A stretch of 64,000 nt of DNA from Camellia lanceoleosa (GCA_025200525.1 CM045762.1:75947217-76011216), one strand, 5' to 3'; counted from the first letter of the stretch, positions 23,791 to 36,751 are shown. The notes: generated from the letters alone by a model not told the origin. Translations and numbers: made by a program.

Positions 23791-23984
23791 TGTTAGTGTG
23801 TATATATAGTCATATCTTAGTTGATTGGTAGTGATTATTGTACCTTCCATATTTAGTGTGTGATTGATTCACCTTCCTACTTAGTGTATATACTCTTCTT
23901 CTATAAATATAGAAGTCATTGTACTTGATTTTTCATAATAAAGAATACAGACTTTATTCTCTCTCTCTCTACACTATTTCATCA
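23791..23984 (+). repeat. 3' LTR of the 18.7-kb copia element
   Basis: Starts TGTTAGTG right after the polypurine tract and ends TTTCATCA before the target copy cttat. Confidence 0.85.
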
Positions 23985-24560
23985 CTTATATTAAAATTTC
24001 ACTCCAACTCATCTTCCTCCAACCTAACTTTATTCTCTACTCTAATCTACATAGGAAATCACCTTACCCTACCACCACCACCCCTATCTACTAAGCGTTT
24101 GGATCCTCTAGAGTGAAGTTGTCTAAAGTGATTGTGGAGTGAATAAAAATGACGTCATTTAGATCAATGTAAAACAAATATAAAAAAAGAAGAAGAATGA
24201 ATACATAGAGAGAGAGCTGCTACCTCCTCGCCGGCAGTACTCCATCTCTAGCCAGCCTCATTCTTTTATTCTCCTTCTTTGCTTCTCTCGCCGTCTGCCA
24301 CTCCACTTTCTCACTTCCTCTTTCTCTTCTTCTTCTTCTTTCTCTCTTGATCACGACCCAGATTGTCACTAACCGCAGCAAACCCAGTTCACAACCCATC
24401 GCCATTGCCATCTTCGCCCACTACCACTCTTTAAAAACCCTAGATATAAGATTAGGGTTTTAAAAAAAGAAGAAGATGATGATGAAGAAAAAGAATAACA
24501 AGAGAATAAGGAAGATAAGGATATAAGGGGGTGGTGGACGTTAGAGAAGATGAAGAAAAG

Positions 24561-26355
24561 TGTAACGCCCTCAAAATAATGACATTAAACCCAACAATAT
24601 TGACATGCTATAATATATAAAAGATCCACGTCTTCCCATTCAACATAGTTCTATTACAAATAGTATTACATGTTAACAACAAAAGCAACTGCCCTAAGGG
24701 CTTCTGACTTTTCCAAGTTAACACTTGGTTACAAGAAAGTAGAGTGCTAACTCATTTACACATTAAGCCCTAGGCTTGAATTTACATGTAACACTGCAAA
24801 AGGAAAGACAACCAAAAAGTCCGTCCGCCACTAGTCTTCCAAGCTAAGTCCTTGGAGGTGGCATGCTACCAGTACCTGAAAATGATGTTCCCATATAGGG
24901 TGAGCCACACAAATAGAAATATACTAAGCCGCTTATAAATAATGACTAAAAGATTAACAATTGATAGATGGTCAATTCTTTTACATTCTTTCATCACTTC
25001 AACAAATATAAACAAAACAGCTTACATTCATACTTTCCATGACAAGCATACATGCTCGCCAATATATTTCTAGATAAGCATACATGCTCTATCTACGAGT
25101 TCATCCCTATCTCCTCCCAAAGAACATCCGGTTTAGAGGTCCATCCCTATCTTCCCTAAACCATGAGTACATCCCCTATCTCCTCCAAAGACAACACAAT
25201 GCATATATATCACAATTATACACATCACATATCAATACACAAAATCAATGTATTCTTTCCATCGTCATAACCCATGACCCAATTCTACCTCAATTCCTCA
25301 TTTTCCACAATTAATTATTCACATTAATTAATCAATGTAATTAGGACGTTTCCATAATTAACATTACAACCCTTAGGTTCCAATTTCACTAATGTTTCAA
25401 CATTAATTCCACGTTTCTATACCAAACATGCTTCTAGGTTTATTATAGACAAAACCCCAAACTTTTATAAAATTACGCAATGGCCCAAAGTTTCCCGAAA
25501 TTACACAACAACTACCAACATATCAAAATGCTAAAATTCAAAGACAAAATCCATAAAGAGGAGTAGGATATCCCTACCTCAAAGTTTGAGCTCAAAAGGA
25601 GATGAAGACCCAACACCCAACTTGCTCCAAAACCGAATATTTTCAGATTATATCGAAGCCCAAGTCACCCTCTACCTTTTTAACAAAGCACTTAGGGAAG
25701 ATTCACCCTCTAGGGAGATGATTTCTTAGAGAGAAGGCAAGTCTAGAGAGAGAGGCTCTCAAATTTAGGGTTTTAAAAAGTAAAAGCTTCAAAAAAGTGA
25801 AGTTTAGATCGCTGGCTGCGAACTGATATAAACAGGCTCGCTCGAGCGAAGACTTGGTCGCTCGAGCGACTGCATTAAAACCGTAGCTCGAGCCAAGAAG
25901 GTCTCGCCGAGCCAACATCCTAGAAGCTCGCTCGGCGAATAAAAGCTCGCTGAGCAGAGCTCGACCTTCAGTTCGCAACTAGACGACGCTGAAGCGACGA
26001 ACCGCCGCCGGCGAAGACCGAACCAGATCGCTCGAGCGAAGAATCAGCTCGCTCGAGCCAGGAATCATGGTGTTCAGTTCACCAGACGCAGCCGCTTCGC
26101 TGAAGCGGCCGCCTGCTCGACCCACCGACACAAAACTCAACGCTCGCTCGGCGACCAACTCCTCGCCGGCGAAGGACAAAATATCTGGCAAAGAACCCTT
26201 GGCTCGAACACAACCAACTCAAACAAACACGCCTAACTCATCCTATAACTCAAATACAATATATGAAAGGTCGTAAACAGACAACAATCCACTACCAACA
26301 TCCACGGACACACGTCAGGATCACTATACAACAGGGGTAAACCCGGATCGCTATA
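24561..26355 (-). repeat. 3' LTR (left) of the gypsy element
   Basis: It matches 31692-33483 closely. It contains repeated ctatctcctcc words near 25108-25190 and the CTCGAGCGA palindrome array at 25836-26215. Confidence 0.9.
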
Positions 26356-26757
26356 ACCTCCCTTAAAGAATTTCGTCCCAAATTAAAACAAATTTTGAAA
26401 AGCAAGCCTTTTTCTCCATTTTAAACAATGTCATAACACAACATTTAACAATTACCCATTAATGGGTCATCCATCTCCTATTAAGAGACATTTCTCAACA
26501 TGTACATTTCAACATGCAATTTCTTTCCATTTCAACCATTTCCCACATATATGGTTTACAATTTATATCATAAGCAATAATCATGATACAATTTTATTTC
26601 TATAATATAGCCAACATATGCAATATTATCATCAACTCCCATAACAAGGCAAGCTCTACAACATTTACATTAACCAAAACATACATCATGTTTTACAATC
26701 TTAAGACATTTCAAATGTTCTTAAAGTTCATTACAATTACAAAATTGCAACACTTGA

Positions 26758-29700
26758 TTACACATCAACAAATAAGTCCGGATATTTCTCACGGACTCCC
26801 AACTCACGTTCCCAAGTGGCCTCCTCCACCGTGATGTTTCCACAAAACCTTAACCAAAGGGATGGTCTTACCTCGCAGGACATGATCCCGCCTACCCAAG
26901 CCCTGAACCGGTCTCTTCACATACGAGGCATCCTCATCTACCTCTAAGTCGGTCCAATCCAACACGTGTGATGGATCCGCTCATACTTCCGAGCATACTC
27001 ACGTGAAACACGTCATGAACTCCGCCAAGCGTGGCGGCAAAGCTAAACGATAAGCAACCTCGCCAATCCGCTCAAGGATCTCAAAAGGACCAATAAACCG
27101 AGGGATAACTTCCCTCTTCCCAAATCTCAACAAACCCGCCTAGGTGATATCTTGAGAAAAGGCGTGATCACCCACCTCAAACTCAACGGTCTCCTCCTAC
27201 GGTCAAGATAGGACTTCGGCGACTACGGGCTGTAACAAGCCTCTACGGATAAGCTCAACTTTCTCCGTCGTCTCCCTAACCAACTCCGGACCCAACAAAG
27301 GTGTGTCACCCACCTCGGCCCAACAAAGCGGAGACCTACAAGGTCGGCCATACAAAGGCCTCAAGCGGTGCCATACCGATACTAGGTGAAAAGCTATTGT
27401 GTAGGCAAACTCCACCAGGTAAGTGCCTCTCCCATGTCCCATGAAATCAAGGACACAACCGAAGCATATCCTCAAGGATCTGATGGTACGCTTTCGGGCC
27501 CATCGATCGAGGATGATAAGCCGTACTAAAGGTCAACTTAGTACCTAAAGCACTCTGTAAACTCTGCCACAACCTAGCAGTAAAACGAGGATCTCTATCT
27601 GAGACGATCGTCACTGGGACCCCGTGCAATCTCACTATGTCCCGAATATACAAGTCGGCAAGATGATCTATTGAATCTCTCACGCGCATTGGAATGAAAT
27701 CGCCGACTTGGTCAACGGTCTACAACCACCCAAATAGTGTCACTACCCTGAGTCTTGGAAGACCTACAGAAGTCCATGGTGACATGCTCCCACTTCCACT
27801 TTCGGCAATAGGCAAGGGTTGTAACAAACCGGCGGCCTCGATGCTCGGCCTTCACTTGGCGACAAGTAAGGCACTTAGACACCTAAGATCGCCACATCTC
27901 TTCATACCCCGCCACCAAAGCGGCGACCCAAATCGATACATCTTAGTACCTCCGGATGTACGCAAAGCGCGAATGATGGAACTCTCGAGTACCTCCTCTC
28001 GACAGGACTCGGCACAACAGACGGTCTCGGTATCTCAAACTCGGTCGGGATACGCCGTCAAACCCTTCTCAACTTTCCCATCGAGATCTTCTCTCGAGGA
28101 TTCTACCTCAAGGTCACCTCTCGTGCCTCTAACACTTTCGAGTCACAAGTGTAGGCTGCGCAACCACGAGAAAACAAGGCCTGACCTCGACGGATTTGCC
28201 GAAGCAAGTCAAACTCGCCAAGTGCCCCAACATCTCCCACTCTCGGATGGCTACACAAGCTACATCACTAATGGATTTTACGCTAAGGGCATCGGCCCAC
28301 AACATTGGCCTTTCTGGATGATAATGCAACTCAAGTCGTAATCCTCAATAAACTCCATCCACCTCCTCGCCTCAAGTTCAAGTCTTTTCTGCAAAACAGA
28401 TATTTCAGACTCTTATGATCCGAGAACACCTCGAATCTCTCACCGTAAAGGTAGTGCCTCCAGATTTTTAAGGCAAAGATCACGTACCGCTAATTCTAGA
28501 TCATGCGTAGGGTAATTCTTCTCGTGAATTTTCAATCGGCGTGAGCCATAGGCTACTACTTTCCCTCTTGCATTAACACACAACCCAAACCCTCTCGTGA
28601 GGCATCACAATAGGCATAACCCAACCCTCTCTCCGGAATAATCAAGACTGGTGCGGTGGTCAATCTAACCTTCAATTCCTGAAACGACTTTTCACAAGTC
28701 TCACTCCATACAAATTTGACTCCCTGGCGAGTCAACCTAGTCAACCAAGCTAACACGGAGAAATCTTTTCACAAATCGACGGTAGTACCAATCAGAAAAT
28801 CATGCGGATCTCAAACACACTCTTAGGCTGTGCCCAATCTTGCACTGCCTCAGTCTTGGATGTATCAACAGACACCCCTTCCCCAGAAACCACATGGCCT
28901 AAGAACTTCACCTCTTCTAGCCAAAACTCACACTTCGAACTTAGCATACGACTTATGGGCTCTAAGTAACTCAAGCACCACTCTCAAGTGCTCCTCGTGC
29001 TCCTCCTCCGAAGGTGAATAGATAAGAATGTCGTCTCACTAAAACGACTACAAAACTATCCAAGAATTCAGGAAAATCCGGTTCATCAAGTCCATAAAGA
29101 TCGCGGTGCGTTAGTAAGCCCAAATGGCATCACCGAAACTCATAATGGCCATACCGTCGGAATGCCGTCTTGAATATCCTCCTCTCTGACCCTCAACTGG
29201 TGGTAACCCAATCTCAAGTCTATCTTAGAGAAACAACGGGAACCCTTCAACTGGTCAAACAAGTCATCTATACGGGGCATAGGGTACTTATTCTTAACTG
29301 TAGCCTGATTCAACTTCCGGTAATCGATACACAACCTCAAGGCACCGTCTTTCTTTTTAGCAAAGAGGGCCGGTGCTCCCCACGGCGATACGCTAGGGCG
29401 AACGAAGCCCTTATCTAGCAATTCTTGAGTGAACTTTCAACTCAATCAACTCTGCCGGTGCAAAAGCGATAAGGTGCCATAGAAATCGGGCCGTGCCGGG
29501 CACTAAATCAATAGAGAACTCTGTCTCTCGGTGGGGTGGCAAATCAATAAGATCCTCGGGAAAGACATCTGCGTATTCACAAACTACCCTCGGCAACTCA
29601 ATCTGGGTCTCATCACACTCACCATTCTCAAAACTAGCAAGTAAACTACTAAGCTCATTCCGCCTTCGCGGACCGCACCCCTGTGGCACAATACTACCAA

Positions 29701-30083
29701 CCCGGTCTCCTAAAAAGTGGAAAAACTCCCCGTTCACTGTACAACAGGTAACCCTCTGGCGGTAGCAATCAATAACCGCCCGGTATGACGATAACCAGTC
29801 CATACCCAAAATAACATCAAAGCCCTTCATGGGCATAACTACAAATGGAAAAGGAAGTCGATGATCGGTAACCTCTATATCACAACCTCTACATCCGTGC
29901 TTCAAAATTAACTCACCCCAATAGGTGACACTACACAAATAGGAGATGCCAACACCGCTAACTCCAATTCCAACACAGATGCAAATGCAGATACAAAAGA
30001 ATGAGATCCACCCGTGTCTATCAATACACTACCAACCGAATAGCAAAACAAAAAGGTACCTCTCACTACTGATGGAGCCGGTA
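26758..30083 (-). pseudogene. gypsy pol: protease, RT, RNase H, integrase, chromo-like end, frameshifted
   Basis: Protease motif VLIDTGGSHSF lies near 30025-29995, followed by FDVILGMDWLSSYRAVIDC near 29820. Reverse transcriptase shows [20 protein letters not shown] (29410), [20 protein letters not shown] and [15 protein letters not shown]. The expected FIDD catalytic motif near 29035 is corrupted and out of frame. The RNase H side shows KFLGHVVSGEGVSVD near 28890 and SFQELKVRLTTAPVLIIPE near 28680. Integrase shows VPVTIVSDRDPRFTARLWQS near 27600 and FSTAYHP. The C-terminus near 26850-26760 reads VLWKHHGGG, ATWERE and KYPDLF, resembling the chromodomain tail of chromoviruses. At least a dozen frame changes are present. 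Confidence 0.85.
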
Positions 30084-31290
30084 CTAGGTCTGTATGATAA
30101 CAAGATACACGCTCAGAGGCCCTGATCCACTGCTCGCCTCTCGGAGCATAGGATCACAGACTGCCTTGGACGACGAGCCCCGGATTGGCCCTCGAGGCTG
30201 CCAGACCGATTTGGTGGAATCCTGCGTCTGTCTAGAACCAGACGCTCCTGAAGTGGCACTCAACCGTGGGCAATACCTCTTCATGTGCCCGGCTGTCCCT
30301 GCTGGTAACACGATCTGGTGCCGCCCGAACTCGACTTCGTGGTCTGGCCGAAGAAGCGACTCTCGACCCCGCCCTTGGTGGGCAAGCGAAGCCTTGTGAC
30401 GGTGGCCACACTTGTAACAGTGAACTCTCCGCTCGCCTCCGAACTGACTCGGTATTGGGAAAGTCGACCGGCCAAACCACCTCGGGACGGTGAGGTTATA
30501 ACCCCTCGCCTTCCGCCATCACTCCCGTCCTCTTGGCCCCTCTTGGAGCTCCCATGTTTCTCCTCTTCTCCCTCTTGCATCATCAGCTCCATATGAGCTG
30601 CAGCATCCACCAAATGCCTGTACTCTCGAATGTAAGGTCCACCAACTTTCAACTTGAGGTCCCACCTCAACTTCCGCTCAAACTCATAGCAACGGCACTC
30701 CTCTGTCGCCACAAGTTCAGTGCAAACTCGACAAGCTAGAAAATGAAGCCTCAAACTCGGCCACAGCCAACCCCTCCTGCTTAAGCTTGGTAAATCGATC
30801 CTCGGTCTCTCTAGCCACTGCGGATAAAAACCTCTCCTGGAAAGCATTCACAAACGCCTCCCAAGTACCACCCACACGGACTTTCTCATACTTCCACCAT
30901 TGACCCGCATCTCCCTTCAGCTGGAAGGATGCCAAGGTCACTTTCAATGCTCCGTCCTCAATGCCTAGCATCTCGAACGTTTTACTCATTTGTTCTAGCC
31001 ACTCGTCTGCCTTCAATGGCTCCTTAGGATCCCCAACAAACTCCTCCGGGTTAGACCGGAAGAACTCCCTCTTCAAGAAGGAAGGTCCCGCCTCAACTGC
31101 CTGATTTCCTGCTCTGAGAATACCCAAAGCCCCTGCTATCTCCCGGGCCAAGGCACCCATAGCCTGCTGACCCACTGGCTCGGCCACATTGGCCTGACCA
31201 ACCCCTCTGAACTATCGGAACCTCATCCGGTAATGGCACTTCCTGCCTCCTAGGCCTACCACGCCTACCACCTCTTGCACGTCCTGACAT
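30084..31290 (-). pseudogene. gypsy gag, frameshifted
   Basis: The start MSGRARGGRRGRPRRQEVP lies at 31290. After a frameshift it continues in the frame LKADEWLEQMSKTFEMLGI, LASFQLKGDAGQWWKYEK and AFVNAFQERFLSAVARETE (31187-30717), the retrotransposon gag capsid core. Another shift leads to YEFERKLRWDLKLKVGG and a basic region. GHMKRYCP near 30280 is the remainder of a zinc knuckle. Three or more frames are needed to read it, so it is not intact as given. Confidence 0.8.
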
Positions 31291-31691
31291 CCTAATAAAG
31301 GTAACACAGAACGTTAGCACATTTATAAACGTGCCAAAACTAAACACTCACGTCCTAATGCATGGATAACTGTAATTCATTCCACGTAAGCACATAAACA
31401 CATAAGCACTTACGAATTCCATTTCCGGATGATGATAGTCCCAAGGCGTTACTAAATCTTGGTTAGAAACAGCATTGATCAAGTGCCTTTCCAACAAGAC
31501 TCCCAGAAACCCAAAGACCCAGTCAACATCCTAGAAACTAAATCCCATACCCAAATAATCACATAAGCATGTTATCACATAAACCTATAACAGTACACCT
31601 AAGTCTCTATCAAGCGAGACAAACCCATTGTGATCCTAATCACTTCCCACGTACCCAAAGTATTCGAACCCGGTACGCTCTGATACCAAGT

Positions 31692-33483
31692 TGTAACGCC
31701 CTCAAAATAATGACATTAAACCCAACAATATTGACATGCTATAATATATAAAAGATCCACGTCTTCCCATTCAACATAGTTCTATTACAAATAGTATTAC
31801 ATGTTAACAACAAAAGCAACTGGCCTAAGGGCTTCTGACTTTCAAGTTAACACTTGGTTACAAGAAAGTAGAGTCCTAACCCATTTACACATTAAGCTCT
31901 AGGCTTGATTTTACATGTAACACTGCAAAAGGAAAGACAACCAAAAAGTCCGTCCGCCACTAGTCTTCCAAGCTAAGTCCTTGGAGGTGGCATGCTACCA
32001 GTACCTGAAAATGATGTTCCCATATAGGGTGAGCCACAGCCCAGCAGAAATATACTAAGCCAGTTATAAATAATGACTAAAAGATTAACAATTGATAGAT
32101 GGTCAATTCTTTTACATTCTTTCATCACTTCAACAAATATAAACAAAACAGTTACATTCATACTTTCCATGACAAGCATACATGCTCTGCCAATATATTT
32201 CTAGATAAGCATACATGCTCTATCTACGGAGTTCATCCCCTATCTCCTCCCAGTAACATCCGGTTTAGAGGTCCATCCCCTATCTTCCCCTAAACCGCGG
32301 AGTACATCCCCTATCTCCTCCAGCACAACACAATGCATATATATCACAATTATACACATCACATATCAATACACAAAATCAATGTATTCTTTCCATCGTC
32401 ATAACCCATGACCCAATTCTACCTCAATTCCTCATTTTCCACAATTAATTATTCACATTAATTAATCAATGTAATTAGGACGTTTCCATAATTAACATTA
32501 CAACCCTTAGGTTCCAATTTCACTAATGTTTCAACATTAATTCCACGTTTCTATACCAAACATGCTTCTAGGTTTATTATAGACAAAACCCCAAACTTTT
32601 ATAAAATTACGCAATGGCCCAAAGTTTCCCGAAATTACACAACAACTACCAACATATCAAAATGCTAAAATTCAAAGACAAAATCCATAAAGAGGAGTAG
32701 GATATCCCTACCTCAAAGTTTGAGCTCAAAAGGAGATGAAGACCCAACACCCAACTTGCTCCAAAACCGAATATTTTCAGATTATATCGAAGCCCAAGTC
32801 ACCCTTTACCTTTTTAACAAAGCACTTAGGGAAGATTCACCCTCTAGGAGATGATTTCTTAGAGAGAAGGCAAGTCTAGAGAGAGGCTCTCAAATTTAGG
32901 GTTTTAAAAGTAAAAGCTTCAAAAAATGAAGTTTAGATCGCTAGGCTGAATCGATATAAACAGTTCGCTCGCGAAAGAAGACTTGGTCGCCGAGCGACTG
33001 ACCTGAAACCGTAGCTCGAGCCAAGAAGGTCTCGCCGAGCCAACATCCTAGAAGCTCGCCGAGCGAATAAAAGCTCGCCGAGCAGAGCTCGACCTTCAGT
33101 TCTGCAACTAGACGACGCCGAAGCGATTTAACCGCCGCCGAGCGAAGATCGCTCGAAGCGAAGAATCACCGCCGAGCCAGAATCATGGTTTCGAGTCCAG
33201 CCAGACGAGCCGCCGCTTCAGCGAAGCCGCCTCGCTCGACCCACCGAACTAAAACTCAACGCTCGCTCGAGCGACCAACTCCTCGCTCGAGCGAAGGACA
33301 AAAATACTGGGCAGCAACCCTTGGCTCCCGAACACAACCAACCTGAAACAAACCTGCCCAACTCATCCTATAACTCAAATACAATATATGAAAGGTCGTA
33401 AACAGGACAACAATCCACTACCAACATCCACGGACACACGTCCGGATCACTATACAACAAGGGGTAAACCCGGGATCGCTATA
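31692..33483 (-). repeat. 5' LTR (right) of the gypsy element
   Basis: It ends at 33483 directly before the target copy aaaag. In the palindrome array (32938-33300) it differs from its partner much more than elsewhere. Confidence 0.9.
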
Positions 33484-34362
33484 AAAAGGGTTTTAGGAGA
33501 CCCATTATCCACCGCCGCTACCATCACCACCCACCACCTAGGGTTAGGGTTTAGAAGGATGAGAAGAAGAAGAAAAAAATAAAGAGGAAGAGAGAAAAGA
33601 GGCAACGAACGGTGAACAACGGATGAAAGAAGAAGGAAAGAATGAGGAGAACAAGAAGAGGCTTGTCGAAGATGGCTTCAAGAGGCTCTGGCAACACTGG
33701 CGAGAAGGGTAACAGCTTCTCTCTCTTCATTCTTTTTTTTTTTTCTTTTTTCTACATTGATCAAAACGACGTTGCTTTGATTCATTCCACAATCACTCTA
33801 GACAACTTCACTCTAGAGGATCAAAATGCATCTACTAAATCTACAAAATTTAAATTTAATGAGATGTTAAATTTATTCATCCATGTGGGATTTTATTTTT
33901 TTTCCTCCTATGGCTTTTGCATATTTGAAATTTTTCTCCCAATAAAAAGATGGACAAGTAAATACCCAAGAGCACAATAAGATGGAGGATTTGATAGCCA
34001 TGAATTTTTTTTCTTTGTTATGTTCATTACTCTTTTTGTTATGTTCAATTTTTTTATTGATTTAAATGCGTTCATTTTTTTAATTTTTTTAATTTTTTGA
34101 GCTTATTTTGTGTATTGGTATTCAGTGAAGAAATAAGGTGATAATGTACTGTTAATGATTGCGTAAGATCTTAGATCTTAAAGATTTCAGCAGTCCAATC
34201 ACTAATAAGTTGCAATTATAAATGTGATAGAAGCTCATTTTTTACTTTGCCAGTAAATTTTTTTCCCTTTAATTTATGCCATCTTTCTTTCTGATAATGT
34301 AGTCAATAATTTATTCCAATTAACTTTTTTTTCAATGCCTATTTATTCAACATGCTTAATTA

Positions 34363-34732
34363 GAGGGATAATTATAAAAAACAAAAAATAAAAAATCAAG
34401 ATTTGAGTCTTATTACAAAATAAATTTTTAATTTTATTAATTTAAACCCCAATCTTTTGATTTTTTTTTCAATTTAAACTATTCGTCTATTTTTTTTAAG
34501 TAAAATCACTAGAAAAATAATATTTTAGTTATTAAGCTCAATGTATGCATACATAAATTGTCTAAAATATCCCTTTGATTGAGTATCTATTTTTCAATCC
34601 ATTTTACTTAACAAAAATAAACAAATCATTTAAATTGAAAATAAATCAAAAATTTAGTATTTAAATTGACAAAATTAAAAATTAAAAATTAAAAATTTAT
34701 TTTGTTACAGAGTTCAAACCTTGGGGTTTTTT

Positions 34733-34763
<31 letters not shown>

Positions 34764-34774
34764 GTAATTTCTCC
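34363..34774. mobile_element. Palindromic MITE flanked by TTAATTA
   Basis: TTAATTA occurs directly before (34356-34362) and after (34775-34781). The ends GAGGGATAATTAT and, in reverse complement, GGAGAAATTACC are inverted. The arms remain similar for about 150 bp (ttacaaaataaatttttaat against its inverse near 34680-34710). A long T run near 34728-34754 has expanded in the right arm. Confidence 0.65.
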
Positions 34775-35092
34775 TTAATTATATGAAGGTTTATGTCAAA
34801 AGAGTTCTTCAACTCAAGGAAATAGAAGGTATTGAACCAATTTGTATAATCTTAATTCGCTTATTGTAGTGATAAATGCATTTGGTAAATCTAGAAAGCA
34901 TTTGGAGGCATTATCTATTTTTTCACTATATTGCTTTACCTATTTAGTTATCAAATACTCTATTACAACTCAAGTCAAATTGTTTTGAAGGAAATAAGCT
35001 TGACGTGGTTACCCTAAAGCACACTTACTATGGGGAAAATTATTAGGTGCCCCAAGAGTGTCATTTGTTCATTTTTCTCCACTAATTATTAT

Positions 35093-35606
35093 GGCCCTGT
35101 TTGTTTTTCGTTGTAGGAGTTTGGAGTGGACTCTTAGCGAAGAACAATGAAGGTAAATCATGTTTTTTTTTTTTTTGTTTATGAAGGTCTGGATTCGTAA
35201 TCCCTTTGAACTATGAAAGGTATTGGGTGAGCGGATTACGAGTCTAGGCGAGGAGATTATATTAGAAAATAGTTCGTTCGGCTTAGGGTGTTACTGGTCG
35301 TCTGGCGGAACATCCGGCTGGAGATCCGGCCAAGTGCCATTTTTTTTTTTACATGTTGGGCAGCACACTTTGAACATTAATGTTCAATGTTTTTGTATTT
35401 TTTTGTTAAGTAAAACCTGATGGTTTTATTTGTTTTATTATTTTATATTTTTTTTTATAAAAATAATTTAACAATTCCCACACTAACAATTATCATCAAA
35501 ACAAATACAATTTTACTTAATCCCCTCAGTATCACTAACAATTTCCTCACTAGTAATTCCCTCACTATCAATCCTCTCTAATCTACCTCTGAAAACAAAC
35601 AAGGCC
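35093..35606. mobile_element. TIR element (PIF/Harbinger-like), 514 bp
   Basis: The left end is GGCCCTGTTTGTTTTTCG. The right end in reverse complement is GGCCTTGTTTGTTTTCAG. A 3-bp direct repeat TAT flanks it (35090-35092 and 35607-35609). There is no coding capacity. Confidence 0.7.
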
Positions 35607-36751
35607 TATACACTATGCTTTTACATATTTCCCAATCACCCAACACAAAATCATGAGTCTTACTTTTTTCATTAATCACAATACCCTCGAAGTACCACGT
35701 GGTCGTACTCTAAGAATACCTAATGACTTATAAGAAGTATAACATAAATACTTTGTTTTGCTTTTTAACTTTTGTCGCCAATAGTTTATTTGGATTTACT
35801 CAAGTGTGACTTTTTTTTTTTGGTATGGTAAATTGATTTTTTTTTGGTACTTTTTTTTCCTTTCTTTAGCCTTATATGAGTTATTACATGTATTTTGGGT
35901 GCGACAAAAATGTTCAAGTATGAATGCGATAATTGTTGGTATTTTGTTTGATTATTGCAAGTATAAAATGGGGAGATGCTAGTGCTTTTATCATTAAGAG
36001 TCATGTTGGAATTTTTTTTTTTTAATGCTTAATTTCTCTTAATTTATAACTATTTGTTTCCCTATTTTTCATAAATATTTTGATGCGCTTTTTCTTATTA
36101 CCGTTTCTTTTAGCTAATTTTTTAAAGCAAATTCAAGCATTGAAGTGATTTTGTCGCAGGCGACTAATTCACATTTGAAATGTTGGTTTGTGTTGCTTCT
36201 CTCTATTTGTCATTGGCTGACTATCTCATTCTAAACAGGATGATTAATTTTAAACTAAATGATTAGTCTTTTTCTTCTTTTTTGGTAAGTTAGGATAATT
36301 ACTCTTTTGTACCAAAATGTTCATTTATCTTTTTTTGAAAATATTGAAATAAAGTGAAAAGGTTAACCAATTGTGATACTACTTTAAATATATTCTTTTA
36401 TTGAGTGTTGTCCTATTCTAATTCACTATACATGTGTCATTTTGGCATATAAATATATATATATATATATATTTTGTGCTCAGGACCTGGAAACAAACAC
36501 CAATCAAACATTCACAAACAAAACAAACAAACAAATTTTATGTAGTTCAACAATGCGCCTATGTCCACAAGTAATGGATTTTATTAATTTAAAAGAGAAC
36601 AAGCAACACAAATTGCAACAATAAAGGTGGAGGAGACAAGACTCTCAACTCAACTCACACTCACACACACTATTGTCTTTGATTTTTGCATCTCAGGGAA
36701 ATACTTATCCTATGCACTCCCATTTATACATGAAATGGAAGAGTCAAAATC

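Larger units (their letters stand above)
18742..23984 (+). mobile_element. Ty1/copia LTR retrotransposon with short LTRs, decayed
   Basis: LTRs of 192 bp (18742-18933) and 194 bp (23791-23984) begin TGTTAGTGTGTATATATAG and differ at a modest number of positions. The 5-bp flanks are ctcat (18737-18741) and cttat (23985-23989), a 4/5 target duplication. The tRNA-Met primer site TGGTATCAG follows the left LTR (18934-18942), and the polypurine tract tgtggggggc precedes the right one. Domain order gag, GAG-pre-integrase, integrase, reverse transcriptase, RNase H is copia type. Stops and frameshifts occur in gag and between pol domains. The short LTRs suggest the Ale/Retrofit group (inference). Confidence 0.9.
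24561..33483 (-). mobile_element. Ty3/gypsy chromovirus (Tekay/Del-like), full length, minus orientation
   Basis: LTRs at 24561-26355 and 31692-33483 (1795 and 1792 bp) read, in the element's sense, TATAGCGATCC to CGTTACA. A perfect 5-bp target duplication aaaag flanks them (24556-24560 and 33484-33488). The primer site TGGTATCAGAGCGTACCGGG lies next to the right (5') LTR at 31688 downward. The polypurine tract aattctttaagggaggt abuts the left LTR at 26356 upward. Internal order on the minus strand is gag, protease, reverse transcriptase, RNase H, integrase, chromo-like C-terminus. The LTRs are identical over long AT-rich stretches, so insertion was recent. Nevertheless gag and pol contain many frameshifts. 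Confidence 0.92.
24095..33829. mobile_element. Mutator-like TIR element split by a gypsy retrotransposon
   Basis: A perfect 9-bp direct repeat ATCTACTAA flanks the structure at 24086-24094 and 33830-33838. The ends are long terminal inverted repeats of about 130 bp: left GCGTTTGGATCCTCTAGAG, and right in reverse complement GCATTTTGATCCTCTAGAG. They continue as a matching tgaagttgtctaaagtgatt against tgaagttgtctagagtgatt, and later agatcaatgtaaaa against tgatcaatgtagaa. Long TIRs with 9-bp target duplications define Mutator-like elements. Without the gypsy insertion (24561-33483 and one 5-bp target copy) it is about 0.8 kb, so it is non-autonomous. Its interior is purine/pyrimidine biased and could contain captured gene sequence, but I recognise none. 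Confidence 0.85.

Noticed and set aside
24220..24411. Basic 63-codon ORF inside the Mutator-like element as a captured gene
   Set aside because: It derives from a CT-rich stretch; no homology recognised and no partner exon visible.
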